Assembly: GCA_021793155.1 (NCBI GenBank)
Contig: JAJYTF010000005.1
Span: 130,203 to 194,202, forward strand
Length of the DNA: 64,000 bases
DNA from: Pseudomonadota bacterium
GTDB lineage: Bacteria; Pseudomonadota; Alphaproteobacteria; Rhodospirillales; Magnetospirillaceae
Reading direction: 5' to 3'
In this document: positions 61,255 to 64,000 of the stretch, one piece after another
Layout of the letters: each line of letters begins with the position of its first letter
Numbering within the stretch: the first letter of the stretch is position 1
Translations under genes and position numbers: made by a program
Notes under the pieces: generated by a model
Told to the model about the DNA's origin: nothing
Database searches by the model: none
What the model saw: the letters and a program-made list of their open reading frames with translations, nothing else

Positions 61255-61978
61255 TGAAGGGCACACGGCCCAGGCCTTGATCGACGCGATCCGGCGCATG
61301 GCTGTGCATTATGGGCTGTGGTTCGCCAATGCAGCCAGCCGGTTCGGCATCGACAAGGCCCTGGCCATGGAAAAGGAAGCAGGTAACCGGGCTTTCTCAA
61401 TCATCGCCGAACGCCTTTGCGCCCTTCTCGGAGTGGAGCAGAAGGACGGCGTGCCTGTCCCCTTAGCCACCATGGACGAGGAACGCAAGAAGGCCTTGCT
61501 GAAAGCGCTGGCGGTCAATTGGCTGGCGCTCGACGGCGTGTGGTTCCAAGCGGTCGAAGGGCGCGAGGGAATGGCCGCCGCAAAGGATGTCAATGACGCC
61601 TGCTGGGCCTGGTTTTCGCCCCTCGAAGCGGCTCGCATCAAGGAGCTGGCCGGCCTGCCCGAGGCCGGCGGATTGGAGGCGCTGGCCGAAAGCTTCGCCC
61701 ACCGGCTTTACGGCTCGATCAACGAGCAGGAAGTGTTCTTCGACACCGACGGCTCACTGGTGATGCGCATGACCAACTGCCGGGTGCAGGCGGCGCGCCA
61801 GCGCAAGGGCCTCCCCGACTACCCGTGCAAGTCGGGCGGAGTGGTGGAATACACCAGCTTCGCCCACACCATGGATCCGCGGATCCGTTGCGAATGCATC
61901 GCCTGTCCGCCCGATCCGCACCCGGCCGACTGGTTCTGCGCCTGGCGCTTCCGACTTACCGAGGCGGCCCCATCCTAG
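61241..61978 (+). CDS. DUF6125-like protein, coupled to the RND pump
   Basis: A 245-residue cytoplasmic protein. The ATG at 61241 is inside the end of the permease gene and has AAGGAGG at 61229-61235. It contains VNWLALDGVWFQAVEGREGM and DACWAWFSPLEAARIKEL, typical of the DUF6125 group, and six cysteines in the C-terminal half, among them DYPCKSGG, CECIACPPDP and FCAWRF, suited to binding metal or a cofactor. It may be related to the ATC-hydrolase-like fold, but I am unsure. Stop overlaps the convergent Spy-like gene by 23 bases. Confidence 0.7.
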   Translation: MSEYDEGHTAQALIDAIRRMAVHYGLWFANAASRFGIDKALAMEKEAGNRAFSIIAERLCALLGVEQKDGVPVPLATMDEERKKALLKALAVNWLALDGVWFQAVEGREGMAAAKDVNDACWAWFSPLEAARIKELAGLPEAGGLEALAESFAHRLYGSINEQEVFFDTDGSLVMRMTNCRVQAARQRKGLPDYPCKSGGVVEYTSFAHTMDPRIRCECIACPPDPHPADWFCAWRFRLTEAAPS

Positions 61979-62468
61979 GCTGGAACGCCGGGGCGACCTG
62001 GTTGAGGGTATTACGTTGCTCGGGCGTCAGAACGCTGGCGAGGCCGTCACGAGCCTTCAGCACCTCGCTATGCAGCTGCAGGCCCACTTCCCGATGGCTG
62101 GCGCGGATTTGCTCGCGCTCCGCCACCGTTGCCGGCGGCGACTGCAACATGGTTTGGCGCTGGGCCTGGCGCGTTTCCCAGGCGTTGGTGACGGCGTCGG
62201 CGTAAGCCTTCCATTGCATCTCCTGCTGGGCGGTGACGCCGAGCTTCTGCTTGAGAGCCGGCAGGGTGGCGGGGTCCTGGAGCCCTCCCCCTCCCCGACG
62301 CATCATTCCCGGCCCGGGCCCCACACCGGAACCGGGGCCCATCCCCATGCCGGCGCCGGGGCCCGGACCAGGTCCACCCGACCCCGTCCCCGCCCCTTGT
62401 GCAAGGGCACTCAACGGCGCGGCGAGGAGGGATATAGCGAGGATCGCGGCGAAAGATGTGGCACGCAT
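61956..62468 (-). CDS. Spy/CpxP-like periplasmic protein, second copy
   Basis: A 170-residue exported protein (leader MRATSFAAILAISLLAAPLSALA). A Gly/Pro/Met-rich low-complexity stretch (GPGPGAGMGMGPGSGVGPG) may bind metal; a helical region with LKQKLGVTAQQEMQWKAYADAV and the LTXXQ-type motif LTPEQRNTL follows. As with 26408 it should be a periplasmic stress chaperone or metal-linked protein. Confidence 0.8.
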   Translation of the reverse strand: MRATSFAAILAISLLAAPLSALAQGAGTGSGGPGPGPGAGMGMGPGSGVGPGPGMMRRGGGGLQDPATLPALKQKLGVTAQQEMQWKAYADAVTNAWETRQAQRQTMLQSPPATVAEREQIRASHREVGLQLHSEVLKARDGLASVLTPEQRNTLNQVAPAFQPRMGPPR

Positions 62469-63075
62469 AGCGGTCTCCTTGGCTGGACCGATAGCCCCTC
62501 GTAGCTCATAGTAGCAGATTCAAATGCGTCACATCTATTACAATTTTGCACTCTCATCCTAGTCTTCAGATGCCCTAGAAGCGGCTTACATCCAATGATA
62601 TGAAGAATTCCTCCAGTCGATCCGATAGAGTTATTGCCTTCCTCTTCTGATGTGTTTCTCGGCTGAGATTGGCTTGCGGCACAGTTTTCCTGGCCAGCGA
62701 CTCAGGGAAATTTTCCCATCATGCTGGAGTGCGGGGTTTGGCGCCGATGGCGGTCCACACGATGCGCCCAAGGGAACGGCAAGCCGATTCCTAGGGAAGC
62801 CCATACGAAAAAATACGTAGATTGAGAACAGGCTGGACCATCCAACCCTGATCCAAGGGCAAAGGAAGTCCTGGGAAACAGAACGCTCCGGACAGACAGC
62901 GGGAGCACTTGCACACATTAAGCACCGGAACCTCCTCTGTGCTATTTTTGGCACACCTGTGCAAAATGGATGAGGCTAAAATCTCGTTTAATTTACATTT
63001 TCATGGCGGACCGGCTCCCTTGAAAGGGCAAGGAGCGAACCCGCATAGACGGGAAGGATACAAGGGAGATCAAGA
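62469..63075. other. Long intergenic region with a candidate leader for the outer-membrane gene
   Basis: About 600 bases, AT-richer than average. A dyad GCACA-CC-TGTGC lies at 62951-62962. Closer to the gene, two hairpin-like pairs are seen: CTCC...GGAG with an inner CCCTTGAAAGGG (about 63013-63035) and CCCG-CATAGA-CGGG (about 63041-63054), followed by GGGAG. An open frame on the minus strand (62631-62954) looks unconvincing. No gene accepted. Confidence 0.4.
62951..62962. promoter_or_regulatory. Small dyad upstream of the outer-membrane gene
   Basis: GCACA-CC-TGTGC, perfect 5-bp arms, about 115 bases before the start at 63076, in an AT-rich promoter-like stretch. Confidence 0.35.
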
Positions 63076-64000
63076 ATGATTAAAAAGATTGTTTGCTTGG
63101 CGACGGTTGCTGCAGCCGCGGGGTTCGTAAACAGTCAAGCCTCGGCGGAAGAACTGTGGGATCCCCATCTGTTCGGCATCAACGAAGGCCTTGCCATGGG
63201 CGCGCTCCCGCCGCAGGGTGTTTATGCTATCAACAACTCTTATTTTGCCACTTTCAAAGTTCCCCAAGCCAATCCGGCGATGAACAATGCGCTGAAGCTC
63301 GATTCCTACGTGGACGTGCCGATCCTGTTGTGGAGCACGGGCCTCAAGGTCTTGGGCGCTGATTATGGCGTCGGCCTCGCCCAGCCGTTCGACTACACGA
63401 GCATCGGCCCGGCCGGTTCCCAGGCTGCGCATTGGGGCACCTACAACACCCTGGTGATCCCCGCCATTCTGGCCTGGACACTGCCCTATGACTTCCATGT
63501 GTCGGCCAGCTTGGGCATCTATGCGGACGACGCCAGTTCGTCGTTTGCCGTCGGGCATACGCCGGCCTACGGCGTGGGTGCCGGCATGGCCAACTGGACC
63601 TTCGAGCCGGGCGTGTCCGTCAGCTGGCTGCATGATGGCTGGAACATCACCTTGGAAACCTACTACGACGCCAGCACCCAGGACGGCAACAGTGCCAAGA
63701 CCCTGGGCATAACTGGTCTGCCCGGGTCCTACCAGTCGGGTGATGAGTTCGGCACCTCGTTCACCATCATGAAGACCATCGGCAAGTGGTCCGGCGGCCT
63801 CGGCGGTTATACCCTCAACCAGCTGCAACGCGACCAGATCAATGGTGTCTCGGCGGCAGGCACCGTCGACCAGAAGATTGGCCTGGGACCGATTGTCGGT
63901 TACAACTTCGGACCGGTCGAACTGCAGGCGATGTACAACCACGATGTGGTTGATCACTACGCTCCTGGCGGCGACTTCTTCAACGTTCGCCTGATCGTGC
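63076..64000 (+). CDS. Outer-membrane SphA/MetA-type channel protein (3' partial)
   Basis: The first 308 residues of a protein cut by the window edge. Leader MIKKIVCLATVAAAAGFVNSQASA. The mature part (ELWDPHLFGINEGLAMGALPPQGVYAINN in part) and alternating hydrophobic strands (WKVLG, FHVSASLGIY, GVSVSWLHDGWNITLETYY) fit outer-membrane beta-barrels of the phenol-MetA-degradation / SphA group, which aid uptake of aromatic or lipid substrates. GGAGATCAAGA precedes the ATG. Ethanol/aromatic catabolism genes may lie to the right. Confidence 0.8.
   Translation, partial: MIKKIVCLATVAAAAGFVNSQASAEELWDPHLFGINEGLAMGALPPQGVYAINNSYFATFKVPQANPAMNNALKLDSYVDVPILLWSTGLKVLGADYGVGLAQPFDYTSIGPAGSQAAHWGTYNTLVIPAILAWTLPYDFHVSASLGIYADDASSSFAVGHTPAYGVGAGMANWTFEPGVSVSWLHDGWNITLETYYDASTQDGNSAKTLGITGLPGSYQSGDEFGTSFTIMKTIGKWSGGLGGYTLNQLQRDQINGVSAAGTVDQKIGLGPIVGYNFGPVELQAMYNHDVVDHYAPGGDFFNVRLIV

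Noticed and set aside
62631-62954. 107-codon minus-strand frame in the long gap before the outer-membrane gene
   Set aside because: Mixed composition with no leader, motif or ribosome binding site, in AT-rich non-coding-like DNA.
62949-62964. TGGCAC...TGC, resembling a sigma-54 promoter
   Set aside because: The GG to GC spacing is 9 instead of 10 bases, which normally abolishes sigma-54 use.

Overview
The window looks like chromosome of a GC-rich, metabolically versatile alphaproteobacterium, most like Rhodospirillales (Magnetospirillum, Telmatospirillum or Azospirillum relatives). This is inferred from codon use, many two-component, c-di-GMP and chemotaxis genes, an ErcA/ErcS-type alcohol regulatory locus, a TsdA thiosulfate dehydrogenase and a PEP-CTERM protein. 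I see no rRNA, tRNA, CRISPR array, integrase, transposase or phage gene. The window starts inside an ABC binding-protein gene and ends inside an outer-membrane protein gene.

Region 1 (1-10.3 kb): ABC periplasmic binding protein, hemerythrin-like protein, an RND pump (adaptor plus permease, split by a palindromic repeat), a cytochrome b561-YceI fusion beside a free YceI, a Gly/Ser-rich secreted protein and an M48 metalloprotease. Region 2 (10.4-13.7 kb): a three-gene operon with a terminator. It encodes a Gln/Gly-rich protein with three copies of a helical repeat, a small helical protein, and a leaderless subtilisin-like protease whose oxyanion Asn position is Ser. I cannot match this to a known system. 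Region 3 (14-18.4 kb): hybrid kinase plus REC-EAL pair, PEP-CTERM protein and UPF0114 membrane protein.

Region 4 (18.4-25.8 kb): two divergent gene groups that together look like a pathway for a CMP-activated keto-sugar. They encode a histidine phosphatase, a KdsB-like cytidylyltransferase, an APH-type kinase, an SDR, an HpcH/HpaI aldolase, a glycosyltransferase fused to a NeuA-like domain, and an Ldh2-type dehydrogenase. A rhodanese gene lies among them.

Region 5 (26-39.8 kb): two small secreted proteins; a soluble chemoreceptor with a CdaR-like diacid domain divergent from an orphan ParA and Lys-rich RHH-like pair; a pentapeptide protein; a REC-DUF3369-GGDEF-EAL protein; a histidine kinase whose membrane domain matches the plant ethylene receptor; a D-lactate/glycolate-type FAD/Fe-S dehydrogenase; and a heme-sensing GGDEF-EAL protein with a zinc-binding CZB tail. 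The chemoreceptor and the dehydrogenase share a near-identical 19-bp dyad upstream, suggesting one regulator links substrate oxidation and taxis.

Region 6 (39.9-45.4 kb): tsdBA, small envelope proteins, and a LysR/YeiH sulfite-type exporter pair. Region 7 (45.5-52.3 kb): LuxR response regulator, ErcS-like hybrid kinase, ErcA-like Fe-ADH, a second Fe-ADH, and a cytoplasmic CZB chemoreceptor. Region 8 (52.4-54.7 kb): a partner-switching module (REC-PP2C phosphatase, HATPase anti-sigma, STAS antagonist) with no sigma factor. Region 9 (54.9-64 kb): methyltransferase, AhpD-like protein, duplicated DUF2892 proteins (one fused to rhodanese), a second RND pump coupled to a DUF6125-like protein, a Spy/CpxP-like protein, and a partial SphA/MetA-type outer-membrane protein. 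Intergenic spaces hold an unusual variety of palindromic repeats, mostly one copy per type.
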